Shown here: in pieces, positions 16,329-25,742 of the stretch
How positions within the stretch are numbered: position 1 is the first letter of the stretch
Layout: every line of letters starts with the position of its first letter
NCBI RefSeq assembly: GCF_000423645.1
Contig: NZ_AUIJ01000029.1
Span: 1 to 36,394 of the forward strand
Length of the DNA: 36,394 bases
Direction: 5' to 3'
Source: Sediminimonas qiaohouensis DSM 21189
Lineage (GTDB): Bacteria > Pseudomonadota > Alphaproteobacteria > Rhodobacterales > Rhodobacteraceae
Program-made: the position numbers and the translations under genes
Notes under the pieces: model-generated
The model's database searches: none
Seen by the model: only the letters and a program-made list of their open reading frames with translations
Told to the model about the DNA's origin: nothing

Positions 16329-19300
16329 TCATTGAGGCGGCGCCGCCCGCTCAAGCAGACTGCTGATCGTGAATTGAATGGCGGTCTGGCCGAACTCTGG
16401 CTCGCGCGTCATGAGCCGCCCCGGTCGATAGACCGGTCTTTGGGCATATCCGTTCGTTATCGCAACGAATACCAAAAAGAAATCATCCTCTTTGTTCAGG
16501 GAGGCCATGAGCTCGTTGCGGGTAATCATGATTGTGTCGGCCGTGTCGACGCGGCCCTTGACCTCAAGAAACCGCAGATGGCCCGTTGCCGGATCGAATG
16601 ACTCTATGTCGTAGCCCAGCCCACGCTGGCTGGACACGTCCCGCGGCTCGTTGCCAAGCTCTCGCTCGGCAGCCATGACCGCTTCCATCGCCTTGATCTC
16701 GATCTCGCAACGCGCCACTGGATCCTCGGAGAAGCCCGAGCCCGCATCGGCCGCGCCGACAGTCATGCGCGCGCGCAGCAGGCCGGCGGGGACGACGATC
16801 ATCCCGCCCCGGACACGCGGCGGCTGGGCCGAGATGAACCGCTCCTGTTCGATCAGCTCCAGACGACGCTTCATGCGTTCGGCCAGGTCCTCCGCCCGGC
16901 GCTGCGCGTTCTGCCAGTTGAGGCGGGTCTTCTTGCCGGCCTTTTCCTGCTCCTTGAGCTCGAAGGCCCGCGCGTCCCAATAGTTGATTTCTTTTTTGAG
17001 GCGCGCTTTCACCTCCTGCTCGACCTTGTCAATCTCGGGGATGCGGCGTGCGCGGACCTCTGCAACGTGGCCTTGGGCGAGCTCAACCGTGGCGAATTGC
17101 GTGACCTTCTTCTCAAGATCGGCTCGCAGCCAGTCGGCGTTCAGAACGTCCACGACTCCCTCGATTTCCTCGCTGGTCGCCGGACGCAGGTTCAGGTGGG
17201 GAGCGATCCCCGCATTGGTTACGGTTCCGGCCTCGTCGATCGCGGCGAACTGGAGCTTCTGCGAGATTGCGTTGGCGTTGCCGGATCTGGTGGGGCGTCC
17301 GTCCTGGACACTGTGTTCGAGGAGAAAAAGGGCAGAGACGTCGGTACCGTCGTCGGTGTCATCGACCAGGACGGCGCCCTGTTTCATGAGGTGATCGTTC
17401 TGCTCGCGCACAAGGCTGATCACGGCGTCAAGCAGCGGATGCCCGGGGTAGACGAAGGCCGCGACAGGCTGCAGGTTGATCTTGTCCTTTTCGAAGCAGA
17501 TCCGCTCATATTTCTTCTGCAACGGTGCGCCGGAGCCGATCTGACGATCACGTTCGCGAATGCTGAGAGGGACGTGGGTGATTTCCCATCGTCCTTCCTC
17601 CCTGCGTTTGATTTGGCCGCCAAGACGCCTGAAAGCCTCAACGAAGAAGCTCTGAATATGATGGGGTTGAAGGCGTTGAGCCTCTGCCCGCTCCATCTCG
17701 AGTCGCAATTCCTGGACGCGGGCTTCCGGCATTGTGTCGCTCGTCAGTTGCCGCTTATTCAGCAAATCGAGCAGATGGCTTTGATCAACGGCGCCATCCA
17801 CGGCCTGAAAGAGGCGGGCTTTGACCTCATCCTGCTCACCGTACTGAATCGCTTCGAAAAGAAGGTCCTTCAGCGCACGTTCTTCGAACAGTTCGCCGAG
17901 AACGTCATAAACGCGCCCGCCCAAAGCTTGACGAGCAGCTTCTAGCTTTTCAAGAAGGCGTGCATAGACCTCGCCCTCACGGGTATCTTTCGCCACCAGG
18001 TTCCAAAGATGGCAGACCTCGGTTTGGCCGATCCGGTGAATTCTGCCGAAGCGCTGTTCGATCTTGTTTGGATTCCAGGGCAGATCATAGTTTACCATCA
18101 GATGCCCGCGTTGAAGGTTCACACCTTCGCCGGCGGCATCGTTTGCGATCAACACAAGCAGGTTACGATCCTGCATAAACCGCTCGACGATCTTGCGCCT
18201 CTCGTCCCGTGACACGCCGCCATGAATTACCTCCACGACGTCCGGGCGTCCCAGCCGGGCGACCACCTTCTCCCGCAGATATTCGAGCGTGTCTTTTGGC
18301 TCAGTGAAGACAATCAGCTTGCGCCTATGCCCATCCGCATCGAGCATCAGATCGTCATCAAGAATCCTATCAAGCTGCTGCCATTTCGTATCTTTACCCG
18401 ATCGGAGAACGTCGAGGGACATACCCTCAAGCCCTTTGAGAGTATCAACTTCGATCTCCAGTTGCTCAACGGTTTCAGCCGTGGTTGCACCAGTGGAAAT
18501 CAACTCCTCAAGCTCATCGACTTCCTCTTGGCCATACTCGTCCAAGTTTCGAAGCATCTCTTCGTTGACCGAGGCGCTTTTGAATGCCGATGATTTGCCC
18601 CTCGTCGCAAGTCTGGCTTCGGAAAGCTCGCTTTCCAAGCGCTCTCGACGTCGCTTCAAGGACTGATAGATGGCAGCGGGACTTGACGCGAGGCGGCGCT
18701 GTAGAATCTGAAGTGCGAAGCCCACGTTGTTGCGTTTCCTGCCGTCCTCTTCCGCGAAACGCTGGACCCGGTTCATCTCGTTGCGCACGTATTCGGTGAC
18801 GGCTGTGTAGAGCTCTGCCTCCTGCGGTGAAAGATTATATTTCACCGTGTAAGCGCGCCGCTCCGGGAAAAGAGGACGGCCGTCGAAACGCAGGAGCTCT
18901 TCCTTGGTCAATCGGCGCATCATGTCTTCCACGTCCGCGACGTGGACCCCGTCACGAAAACGGCCCTCGAAGCGATCGCCGTCGAGCAATGCCATAAACA
19001 GCTGGAAGTCTTTTTCCTTTCCGTTGTGCGGCGTCGCCGTCATCAACAGAAAGTGACGGCAAGCGCGGCTGAGTTGCTGACCGAGCTGGTAGCGCTTGGT
19101 ATATTTGACTTCGTTCCCAAAATAGGTGGCCGACATTCGATGGGCTTCGTCAGCGATGATCAGGTCCCATTCGATGGATGCTGCCAGCTTTTCCTGCAGT
19201 TCTTCGTTTCGAGCCAGAACATCAAGGCGGGCAATAAGCCGATTGTTGTCGTTGAAAGGGTTTCCCGAGCGCGAACTTTCGATCATGTCGCGCGTCAAGA

Positions 19301-19841
19301 TATCAAACTCGAGGCCGAATTTTTCGCCGAGCTCGTCCTGCCATTGTTCGACGAGACTACCAGGTGCCACGATAAGACAACGCTCCAGGTCGCTCCGCGC
19401 AACTAGCTCCTTGATCAGAAGGCCAGCCATGATCGTCTTTCCGGCGCCCGGATCATCCGCCAACAGAAACCTCAAGGGCTGGCGGGGTATCATCTCGCCA
19501 TAGACTGCAGAAATCTGGTGCGGCAAGGGATCGACCAAACTCGTGTGAATGGCCAGATACGGATCGAAGAAGTATGCGAGTTTGATGCGGTTTGCCTCAG
19601 TCACGAGACGAAGCAGCGCGCCATCAGCGTCGAAAGACCAGTTCCGGCCCTGACTCTCGATGCCGAGTCGTTGCTCGTCGTCACGGTACAGCGTTGTTTC
19701 GGCAACTGAGCCGGACGACGTTCGGTATACGACGTTGACCGCCTGATCCCCAATCCACTCGACGGAAACGACTTCCACAGACGCGCCGGGAATGAGACCA
19801 ACCACACGCCCGCCGGGTTTGATGTCCTCAAGATAACTCAC
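16329..19841 (-). CDS. SNF2-type helicase with C-terminal DUF3883 domain
   Basis: The protein of about 1170 aa carries a superfamily-2 motor: Walker A DDPGAGKT, Walker B DEAH (about residues 231-234), motif III TATPHN, and in the second lobe GEGVNLQ and QRFGRIHRIGQ (motif VI). A coiled-coil-rich middle follows (repeated Glu/Arg around EVKARLKKEINYWDARAFE). It ends with a DUF3883-like nuclease-fold domain (LGYDIESFDPATGHLRFLEV, KGRV). Similar helicases occur in DISARM (DrmD) and related methylase-linked defence loci. I prefer GTG 19841 to GTG 19850, because AGGGG is eight bases upstream of the former and abuts the latter. It is the first gene of the leftward operon. Confidence 0.87.
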   Translation of the reverse strand: MSYLEDIKPGGRVVGLIPGASVEVVSVEWIGDQAVNVVYRTSSGSVAETTLYRDDEQRLGIESQGRNWSFDADGALLRLVTEANRIKLAYFFDPYLAIHTSLVDPLPHQISAVYGEMIPRQPLRFLLADDPGAGKTIMAGLLIKELVARSDLERCLIVAPGSLVEQWQDELGEKFGLEFDILTRDMIESSRSGNPFNDNNRLIARLDVLARNEELQEKLAASIEWDLIIADEAHRMSATYFGNEVKYTKRYQLGQQLSRACRHFLLMTATPHNGKEKDFQLFMALLDGDRFEGRFRDGVHVADVEDMMRRLTKEELLRFDGRPLFPERRAYTVKYNLSPQEAELYTAVTEYVRNEMNRVQRFAEEDGRKRNNVGFALQILQRRLASSPAAIYQSLKRRRERLESELSEARLATRGKSSAFKSASVNEEMLRNLDEYGQEEVDELEELISTGATTAETVEQLEIEVDTLKGLEGMSLDVLRSGKDTKWQQLDRILDDDLMLDADGHRRKLIVFTEPKDTLEYLREKVVARLGRPDVVEVIHGGVSRDERRKIVERFMQDRNLLVLIANDAAGEGVNLQRGHLMVNYDLPWNPNKIEQRFGRIHRIGQTEVCHLWNLVAKDTREGEVYARLLEKLEAARQALGGRVYDVLGELFEERALKDLLFEAIQYGEQDEVKARLFQAVDGAVDQSHLLDLLNKRQLTSDTMPEARVQELRLEMERAEAQRLQPHHIQSFFVEAFRRLGGQIKRREEGRWEITHVPLSIRERDRQIGSGAPLQKKYERICFEKDKINLQPVAAFVYPGHPLLDAVISLVREQNDHLMKQGAVLVDDTDDGTDVSALFLLEHSVQDGRPTRSGNANAISQKLQFAAIDEAGTVTNAGIAPHLNLRPATSEEIEGVVDVLNADWLRADLEKKVTQFATVELAQGHVAEVRARRIPEIDKVEQEVKARLKKEINYWDARAFELKEQEKAGKKTRLNWQNAQRRAEDLAERMKRRLELIEQERFISAQPPRVRGGMIVVPAGLLRARMTVGAADAGSGFSEDPVARCEIEIKAMEAVMAAERELGNEPRDVSSQRGLGYDIESFDPATGHLRFLEVKGRVDTADTIMITRNELMASLNKEDDFFLVFVAITNGYAQRPVYRPGRLMTREPEFGQTAIQFTISSLLERAAPPQ

Positions 19842-20413
19842 AGAACGCACCCCTAGTAGACCAAGAACTTGGCTTTGAATAGAAAACTCGCACTACCCTT
19901 GCACGAACTCACTATTAATCTGGACCCGCTCTGGTGTCGAGTGTTGCGGTTCCTCCGCCATGATCGCCACGGCTATACCGCCGCGCAGCGCCAGCCCCAT
20001 GCCAACCGTCAAAAGCCGGATTTTCGCTGGTGCGGCTTACGCTATGGGCGTATTTTGTTGAAATAGTCGGTGTCCTGCCAAGAAGGGGCGGATTTGTAGA
20101 ACATCCTCCCGCGAAAGCTCCGCCTCACAAACACGGTTTGCCAAAGGGTGACCTGACGGAACGCAGTTCCAAAATTTCCAAGCAAATTTCAGGTTGCAGA
20201 GTTTTTCAACTCAATGGGCGGTCACCGGACCTTCGCCGCGCCTGCGACACAAATTGCCCATGGCGCGTGATGCGGACGTTCGGATCAGCCAAGACCGACG
20301 GTTTTGCTGCACTGTCGCAACTATTCTCGAAGCCATGCCCTGTGCTCGGTCTCGAGGGCGTGTCCGTCGTTAAGTATTGACAGTCTACATGTCAAAATGA
20401 AAGGTGTATTGTC
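19842..20413. promoter_or_regulatory. divergent intergenic region between defence operon and marR pair
   Basis: No gene is visible in these 572 bases, which must hold the leftward promoter of the helicase operon and the rightward promoter of the marR gene. A perfect short inverted repeat CCAAG-AA-CTTGG lies at 19861-19872, directly upstream of the helicase start. The stretch near 20190 (AGTTTTTCAACTC) resembles insertion-sequence debris but I cannot assign it. Confidence 0.45.
20377..20395. promoter_or_regulatory. inverted repeat, candidate MarR operator
   Basis: TTGACA (20377-20382) and TGTCAA (20390-20395) form a perfect 6-bp inverted repeat with a 7-base spacer, 19 bases before the marR start codon. 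MarR proteins commonly bind such 16-20-bp palindromes over their own promoters. The left arm could also act as a -35 hexamer, though no good -10 is seen at the right distance. Confidence 0.5.
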
Positions 20414-20902
20414 ATGCATAGATCAGACAAACTGTTCCGCCTCCTGTGGCTGTCCCGTCCCCTGATGCAGCGAGTCGAGGAGCTGGTGCGCCGCAATCTC
20501 GACGGCACCGGGCTGACAGTCAGGATGCGCGCGGTGCTCGAAATCCTGGAGGCACGCGGCGCTCTTTCTGTGCCAGACATCGGGCGCGCGCTGCAAATCC
20601 AGCGCCAATACGTCCAGGTCATGGTGAACGAGGTGATTGCAGCAGGCCTTGCCGACAAGCGCGCGAACCCGCGCCACCGCGCGTCTCCCCTGATAAGGCT
20701 CACGCCGCCAGGCCGGAATCTCATCCGCGACGTGCTCGCGCAGGAGAAACGAAAAGCCGAGCAGCTTTGCGCAATCTACACGGATGAGGACATCGCAGCC
20801 GCGCTCAGTGTTGTGGAACGGCTCTGCGCCCAGCTCGATTCGGATGCCGAAGCGACCCTTGTGGAAAAGAAAAAGTATCGCAATGTGAAGGGACAAGAAT
20901 GA
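20414..20902 (+). CDS. MarR-family transcriptional regulator
   Basis: The 162-aa protein has the MarR plan: dimer helices at both ends and a winged helix in the middle (LTVRMRAVLEILEARGALSV, PDIGRALQIQRQYVQVMVNE, wing NPRHRASPLIRLTPPGR). A Shine-Dalgarno (AAAGGTG) precedes the ATG. Its stop overlaps the start of the alpha/beta hydrolase by four bases (ATGA), so the two are cotranscribed. The protein probably represses the pair and releases on binding a small phenolic or lipophilic ligand, as is general for the family. The ligand is unknown. Confidence 0.87.
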   Translation: MHRSDKLFRLLWLSRPLMQRVEELVRRNLDGTGLTVRMRAVLEILEARGALSVPDIGRALQIQRQYVQVMVNEVIAAGLADKRANPRHRASPLIRLTPPGRNLIRDVLAQEKRKAEQLCAIYTDEDIAAALSVVERLCAQLDSDAEATLVEKKKYRNVKGQE

Positions 20903-21921
20903 CTTGGATCACCCTCTTGATAATCGGAGTACTCGGCCTTTTGCTGCTGGCAATCGGTCTTACTCTTCTTCCTGTGCTCTGGCCAAGGCGCCACCCGTTC
21001 CGAGCCGTCGGCCGCAGTGCCGAAGAGTATCGAAAGCGCGAAATCGAGAACGGCGTGGTGTTCGAGCAGACCTTTCCCACCCGCGCGATCCGGTTCGACA
21101 TGCCGGACGGCGGGCAAATAGCGGCGCGCTCGGTCGGCCCGGAGGAGGCTGACGACATCGTTGTGCTCGTCCACGGGATCGGTGCGGCGGGCGCGCGCTG
21201 GACCAACCCGTCGGGTCTGCTCTCCGACGCGACCGGGGCGCGGGTCGTCGCGTTGGATCTGCGGGGCCACAACGACTCCAGCGGTCCGCGACACGATCTC
21301 GACCGGATCGGGCAATACGAAGACGACATCGCAGAGGTGATCACCGCGTTGCGGTCAGAGAGACCCGATGTGCGCATCTGGTTTGCGGGTCATTCGATGG
21401 GCGGGGGAATCGCCCTGCGCTTCGCGCTGAAGAAGGACTGTCCACGCGTCGCAGGCTACCTGCTCCTCGCCCCGATCTTCGGGCCGGGGCCAACCGCGCC
21501 GGCGAAGCTGCCGGACGATACCGTCCTGAGCATCGACCGAGGGCGCATGACCAGCCTTATGATCTTGAACATGGTCGGGCTGCGTGCATTCAATCGTCTT
21601 CCGGTGGCCTATCTCGATGCACCGCCGGATTTCCCGGCCTATTCCTTCACGGCACTGGCGTCCGGCTTGCCGCTGCCACCCAGGACGGCCGAAGACGCCT
21701 TGGACGCGATGGAGGCGCCATTCATTATCGTGGTCGGGGAAAACGACCCGACCGTGCGGGTCGAAGGCTACGAAGAAGTCGTAGGGACGCGAATGGACGG
21801 TACGGTCGAAATCCTGCCCGGGCATGGGCACGACAGTTTCCTGAACGACCCCGCAACTCATCTCACCGTCGCGCGCTGGCTTGATGCCAACCGCGCCGCA
21901 TCAAGCCTCGAAGTGGCTTAA
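20899..21921 (+). CDS. alpha/beta hydrolase, membrane-anchored
   Basis: The 340-aa protein starts with a single hydrophobic segment (about residues 4-28, TLLIIGVLGLLLLAIGLTLL), probably an N-terminal membrane anchor. A lysophospholipase/monoglyceride-lipase-like domain follows: oxyanion loop VHGIGAAG, LDLRGHNDSSG, nucleophile elbow GHSMGGG, acid GENDPT and catalytic His in GHGHDSF. It is an esterase or lipase by motif, with unknown substrate. It is coupled to the marR gene. A role in removing a toxic ester that the regulator senses is inference. The pair has no evident link to the defence genes. Confidence 0.85.
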   Translation: MTWITLLIIGVLGLLLLAIGLTLLPVLWPRRHPFRAVGRSAEEYRKREIENGVVFEQTFPTRAIRFDMPDGGQIAARSVGPEEADDIVVLVHGIGAAGARWTNPSGLLSDATGARVVALDLRGHNDSSGPRHDLDRIGQYEDDIAEVITALRSERPDVRIWFAGHSMGGGIALRFALKKDCPRVAGYLLLAPIFGPGPTAPAKLPDDTVLSIDRGRMTSLMILNMVGLRAFNRLPVAYLDAPPDFPAYSFTALASGLPLPPRTAEDALDAMEAPFIIVVGENDPTVRVEGYEEVVGTRMDGTVEILPGHGHDSFLNDPATHLTVARWLDANRAASSLEVA

Positions 21922-22397
21922 CGCTGTCCGCTTGTGGGAACTCCGCGGCACGATGTCGGCGCTCCGAAGCCGAGGTGGAAGAAACTGACGACTGTCAACG
22001 TTGCAGGGGTGCCAAAGGTAGCGCTGGCTCCGGCATGTCGGGACATGCAGCAACTCCTGAGTTTTGCTGACGCAGCGAATGTCGGTTTTGGCGGGTTGTG
22101 GCCGGGCGAAACGCGCAGTCTCTCAAAGTCCGGTCTGGGCCGTTCTTGTTGACGAAGTCGGCACCAAAGCCAGGATGCCGCGCTGCATCCGAGGTCGGCT
22201 TGGAGATCTTTTGTATTGCAGCCAATGACTGCTCCAGTTCCGACAGCGCGCCCGCCGTCAAGCAACTGGTGCAATTCGAGGGGCAGCGACAGGATGCGCG
22301 CCTGAAACGGCTTGAGCGCAATGTCGATGGTGGCGGGGTTGCGCATCATCGAGATATTATTGCCGAATCAGTGACATGCCGCTCTGGGAGATTCTTT
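21922..22397. other. intergenic stretch, no confident gene
   Basis: These 476 bases carry open frames on both strands (for example 21918-22349 minus), but none has a ribosome site plus recognisable protein features. The frame leading into the downstream gene from 22098 has no typical coding character before 22398. It may be remnant sequence of earlier insertions. Confidence 0.4.
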
Positions 22398-22883
22398 TTG
22401 CCTGTCCTTGCCAGACTGACCGCCGCCGAACTCCTCCGGCTCCATGCCCAGATAGGCGAGGAGCTGCGGACGCGGGGTGTCGTGCGCAGTGCCAACAACC
22501 CGACCGGAGACCTTGCCGAACACCTGTTCTGCGCCGCCTTCGGCTGGGCTCAGGCCCCGAACTCTGAGCGGGGATACGATGCGACCGGACCGGACGGGAC
22601 GCGCTTCCAGATCAAGGGGCGGCGGGTCCACCGGCGCAACCCGTCGCGCCAGCTATCGGCAATCCGCGACCTTGCGGGCGGGCACTTCGACGTGCTGGCG
22701 GGCGTGATCTTCGATGATGACTTCTGCGTGGTCAGGGCGGCGCTGATCCCGCGCGGCGTGGTGGAGGCGCGGTCAACCTACGTCGCCCACACCAACAGCC
22801 ACAAATTCATCCTGCGGGAGGACGTGTGGTCCGCCGCCGGGGTCCGCGACGTGACTGCCGAGGTCGCGGCGGCGATGCCCTAA
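22398..22883 (+). CDS. DUF6998-like protein with Mrr-type nuclease-fold motif
   Basis: I place the start at TTG 22398, preceded by GGGAGA, giving 161 aa that begin MPVLARLTAAELLRLHAQIG; the open frame extends further upstream without coding character. The core has an acidic helix (GDLAEHL, E41) and then YDATGPDGTRFQIKGRR, where D61...Q71-I-K73 matches the D-QxK arrangement of Mrr-like PD-(D/E)xK nucleases. The region after (SRQLSAIRDL, HFDVLAGVIFDDDF) fits the same fold. It may be an orphan restriction-like nuclease or a non-catalytic relative. It meets the next gene tail to tail with a 4-base overlap. Confidence 0.72.
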   Translation: MPVLARLTAAELLRLHAQIGEELRTRGVVRSANNPTGDLAEHLFCAAFGWAQAPNSERGYDATGPDGTRFQIKGRRVHRRNPSRQLSAIRDLAGGHFDVLAGVIFDDDFCVVRAALIPRGVVEARSTYVAHTNSHKFILREDVWSAAGVRDVTAEVAAAMP

Positions 22884-23104
22884 CCGTTCCCCTTGATGAA
22901 ATCTTCCAGCGCATCGGCAATGATCTTGCGCGGGTCACCGATTTCATAGTGTGCGGCGTCCTGCTGGACTTCGTGGCTCACGCTCCCGTCCACCTTCGTC
23001 GGCTTCCCATCGACAAAGACCTTGAGGTGCCAGCCGTCCCCGTCGCTGACCATCTTGATTTCAAACGAGCGTCCCTCGTGGTCGAATGTCTTGACAGTAT
23101 GCAA
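22880..23104 (-). CDS. 74-aa hypothetical protein
   Basis: The start is TTG 23104, with GGGAGGG about eight bases upstream. The protein begins MHTVKTFDHEGRSFEIKMVS and has alternating charged and hydrophobic residues suggesting a small beta-sheet with a C-terminal helix (PRKIIADALEDFIKGNG). I do not recognise a family. It is convergent with the nuclease-like gene, with stops overlapping by four bases. Confidence 0.6.
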   Translation of the reverse strand: MHTVKTFDHEGRSFEIKMVSDGDGWHLKVFVDGKPTKVDGSVSHEVQQDAAHYEIGDPRKIIADALEDFIKGNG

Positions 23105-23247
23105 ATGCAGCCCTCCCAGAATGTCCGGGATGAGCTTGTCACTCCTTCGGCGTCACGTCCACCATCTTGCGGTCGCAGCGAAAGTCCGGAATGACGCGCT
23201 GCATCGCAGCGGAGGTGGGCCCGGTCAATGGCCGGTATGGGCCGATT

Positions 23248-23748
23248 TCAACGGCCCAAGCGAGAGACTTCGCGAAGTAGTTCAGTGGCATCTACGGGGT
23301 TGGTTAACTTCTGCAGTACATTTCGACCGATCGACTTTTGCGATCTTGGCAACCTATCGGCCTGAACGACATAAAACTGCCACTCTGAAGCAGAACGTTG
23401 ATCAACGCCGTCGTGCCATGCAAAGATATACAGGTTTGCCAACCTCTTGCCGGAAATATTGGGAGCATAGGTCTTTCCGTCAGGGTAGTGTCCTTTTGCG
23501 GTCGCAATGCTGAATCGAGGTGACCCACTCGAAGGCCCCCAACTCTGTTGCCGCGCAGATTGTTTAACCTCAACGCGAAGGCCGTCATTTCGTTCAAGAT
23601 CCCAGGCCGCCCAGTCGTTTCCGGAATGCTCCCATTCGCTGCCAAGCAATTCAAGAACCATCAGTTCTACCCACAGGCCCCGCAGGTTGTTCTGCATTAC
23701 TGGAACGTCAAAAATATCTTGAATTCGGGCGAGGACCTCTTCTCTCAT
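23248..23748 (-). CDS. 166-aa PD-(D/E)xK-like protein, possible orphan restriction nuclease
   Basis: The protein begins MREEVLARIQDIFDVPVMQN. An acidic helix (RGLWVELMVLELLG, E29) is followed by WDLERNDGLRVEVKQSARQQ, where D50 or D55 with E60-V-K62 fits the D...ExK active site of restriction-endonuclease folds. A later strand has YIFAWHDGVDQRSASEWQFY, like the back of such nuclease domains. I do not recognise a named family, and no methyltransferase is adjacent. Together with the gene at 22398 it makes a second nuclease-like gene within 1.4 kb. Confidence 0.65.
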   Translation of the reverse strand: MREEVLARIQDIFDVPVMQNNLRGLWVELMVLELLGSEWEHSGNDWAAWDLERNDGLRVEVKQSARQQSWGPSSGSPRFSIATAKGHYPDGKTYAPNISGKRLANLYIFAWHDGVDQRSASEWQFYVVQADRLPRSQKSIGRNVLQKLTNPVDATELLREVSRLGR

Positions 23749-23871
23749 AGCCCTAGGATGAGAGATTATTCTTGGCGAGGCAATGGTCTTGAACCGCCTG
23801 CCTTAACCTCCGCTTTTGCTCAACCGTAGCACGGCGATGCTTCGAGCCCCAATGGCAGCATCAGGCCGGGA

Positions 23872-25308
23872 TCAAGGATCGACCAGGCGCCAGAATCCAT
23901 GTTTTCGGCCGTGGTCCTGCTTGAGCGCCTCAAGGAACTGCGCATGGGAATGACGGTCGCCATAGTCCTCGATGGCGGCATCGCAGGCCCGACATTCGGC
24001 CAGATGCCGCGCCGCGTGACGATAGCGCTTGGACTTGCCCCCGGTCAGCGTGTCCAGAACCATGGCGCGGCGCATCAGCGTGGCGGCGAGCGGGTGCCCG
24101 GCCTCGAGCGCGTCGGCCGCCGTCGTGAGCGTATGATAGGAATTTCCGTCCAGCTCTTCGGCCCGCGCCAGAACGACCCGCGCCGCACGGTCGCGCGCCG
24201 GCCAGTCCACGAGGAAGCCGATCGCCGCGCCCAGATGCGGGTAGGCCTCCGCGAAGTCTAGAGCGGCCTCTTCGGCCTCGACGTCATCGAAATCGGGCTG
24301 CAGCGTCAGATACTTCCGAAGGCAGGGCGCGCTGAGGGTCTGTTCGAATGTCGTCCACAGATGGGCCTTCAAGTCCTCCGACTTGCCCTGCCGCTCAAGG
24401 CATTCTTCAAAGATCGCATCGAGATCGTAGCGGAACATGCCGAACGACTTGCCGTCTTCGGCGGCGCGGGCACGGGTAACGATGTCGCAAGCCTCATCGA
24501 CACGTCCCACGTCCAGCAAGCGCCGGGCCACGTCGGGGGCAATGGTGCCGTAGGTCAGCTGCTCTGCGGAATAACGCGCCATGTAGGCGTCGACATCTCC
24601 CTGGGCATCAGCGACATCCGCCAGGATGATCGACCTCGTCACCTCTTTGTTGCGGCGCACACTGTCTTCGGCAGACGACATGAGGCCATAGCTTTGGTAT
24701 CGCTCGAGCTCGCGCTCGGTCGGTGGCGCCTCGGCCCAGGCTTGCGTGATCCGCTTGAGATGCTCGAGCCCCTCCTGGCCGAGCGCCTCCGCCGTCGCGG
24801 GAATAATCCCGTCGAACTCGCCGTAACCGGCCTCGGCGACCGCGTCGAGAACGCGTTCGGCCAGGGCGGCTGGGTCCCTGGAAATCCCGGGCGACATCTC
24901 CGCGATCAGGTCCACAGCGTCGCTCATGACGCCACCAATCGCGCCGTTGCTGTCATCCGTGCGTTCGTGGATCGAGGGGGCGAGTTGCAGGAAAGTCCAG
25001 AGCAGTTCGAAGGCCTCGTCCGGATCCTGCGGGGCGATGATGGTTTCGATCATTCCCAGCAGCCCCTCGAGATCCTTGACCAGCGCCCGTTGCTTGCGCC
25101 AGTCGACAAAGCTGGTCGCGCGCCGCAGCGAGGCGAAGCGTTTGCGCAGATCGGCTGCAACCTCCCGGGGGCCATGGGCGGCGCTGAGTTCCATCCGCGC
25201 GCGGCGCTGCAGGGCGGCGTTCCCCTGCACCAAATCCATGACCAGTGCAGCGAGCTTCTCCGCTCCCAGTTTCTCGAGGTTGGCCTGGTTCAGGGTCTTC
25301 TTGGACAT
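23872..25308 (-). CDS. DUF6880-like alpha-helical repeat protein
   Basis: I start the gene at ATG 25308 (MSKKTLNQANLEKLGAEKLA), not at the far upstream ATG at 25608, whose added 100 residues have no protein-like character. The 478-aa product is almost wholly helical. It has a short cysteine pair near the end (LAECRACDAAIED) and repeat-like helices (AYPHLGAAIGFLVDWPARDR, RAARVVLARAEELDG), resembling TPR/SEL-type solenoids of the DUF6880 family. No catalytic motif is visible. No operon partner is evident. Its function is unknown; DUF6880-type proteins are found widely in alphaproteobacteria. Confidence 0.75.
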   Translation of the reverse strand: MSKKTLNQANLEKLGAEKLAALVMDLVQGNAALQRRARMELSAAHGPREVAADLRKRFASLRRATSFVDWRKQRALVKDLEGLLGMIETIIAPQDPDEAFELLWTFLQLAPSIHERTDDSNGAIGGVMSDAVDLIAEMSPGISRDPAALAERVLDAVAEAGYGEFDGIIPATAEALGQEGLEHLKRITQAWAEAPPTERELERYQSYGLMSSAEDSVRRNKEVTRSIILADVADAQGDVDAYMARYSAEQLTYGTIAPDVARRLLDVGRVDEACDIVTRARAAEDGKSFGMFRYDLDAIFEECLERQGKSEDLKAHLWTTFEQTLSAPCLRKYLTLQPDFDDVEAEEAALDFAEAYPHLGAAIGFLVDWPARDRAARVVLARAEELDGNSYHTLTTAADALEAGHPLAATLMRRAMVLDTLTGGKSKRYRHAARHLAECRACDAAIEDYGDRHSHAQFLEALKQDHGRKHGFWRLVDP

Positions 25309-25742
25309 GGCTACGGGTTCGGCTTTGTTGTGGTGCGTCGCGCGGACAATGTCGCACAGGTCTTTCTGCGACAAGCACAAATGGCGGCAATGCGCAGGAT
25401 GCGGAGTTTGCAAAGTTTCGGCAATTTCCCGAAAGCCGCCTTTCGTGTAGCGTGCGGCGAAAGCCGATTGAGAACGTTGCTGACCGCGGCGTGTCACGTC
25501 GAGTCCGCGCGTCCAGGAAACCGCGCCCCGTCGTTTGCAGCCTAGCCCGCTATTCATCAGATGCGTCGATGCCGCGCCAAAACTTTCGCGTTGCGGGCAA
25601 AACTGCATCGCGCAGCATTTTCGAGGGAAAACGAAAGGTGGTAATGTTGCCTGTGCGTTCGTTCATAACACTGGCATTGAACATCACGATATATTATACG
25701 CGTTCACGCAGGATCTGCTCGGTGTAACCGTTCCTGCGGCGA
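25309..25742. other. intergenic stretch downstream of the polymerase module
   Basis: No convincing gene is seen. On the minus strand a TATAAT hexamer occurs within CGTATAATATATCG around 25690-25700, which could be a -10 for the leftward DUF6880-like gene, but no matching -35 is present at 16-18 bases. Confidence 0.35.

Noticed and set aside
23771-23826. tRNA-like segment (minus strand contains GGTTCAAGACC and ends CTCGCCA)
   Set aside because: The would-be T stem does not pair (GGCGG against CCATT), and no D or anticodon arm follows. At most it is a worn tRNA fragment.
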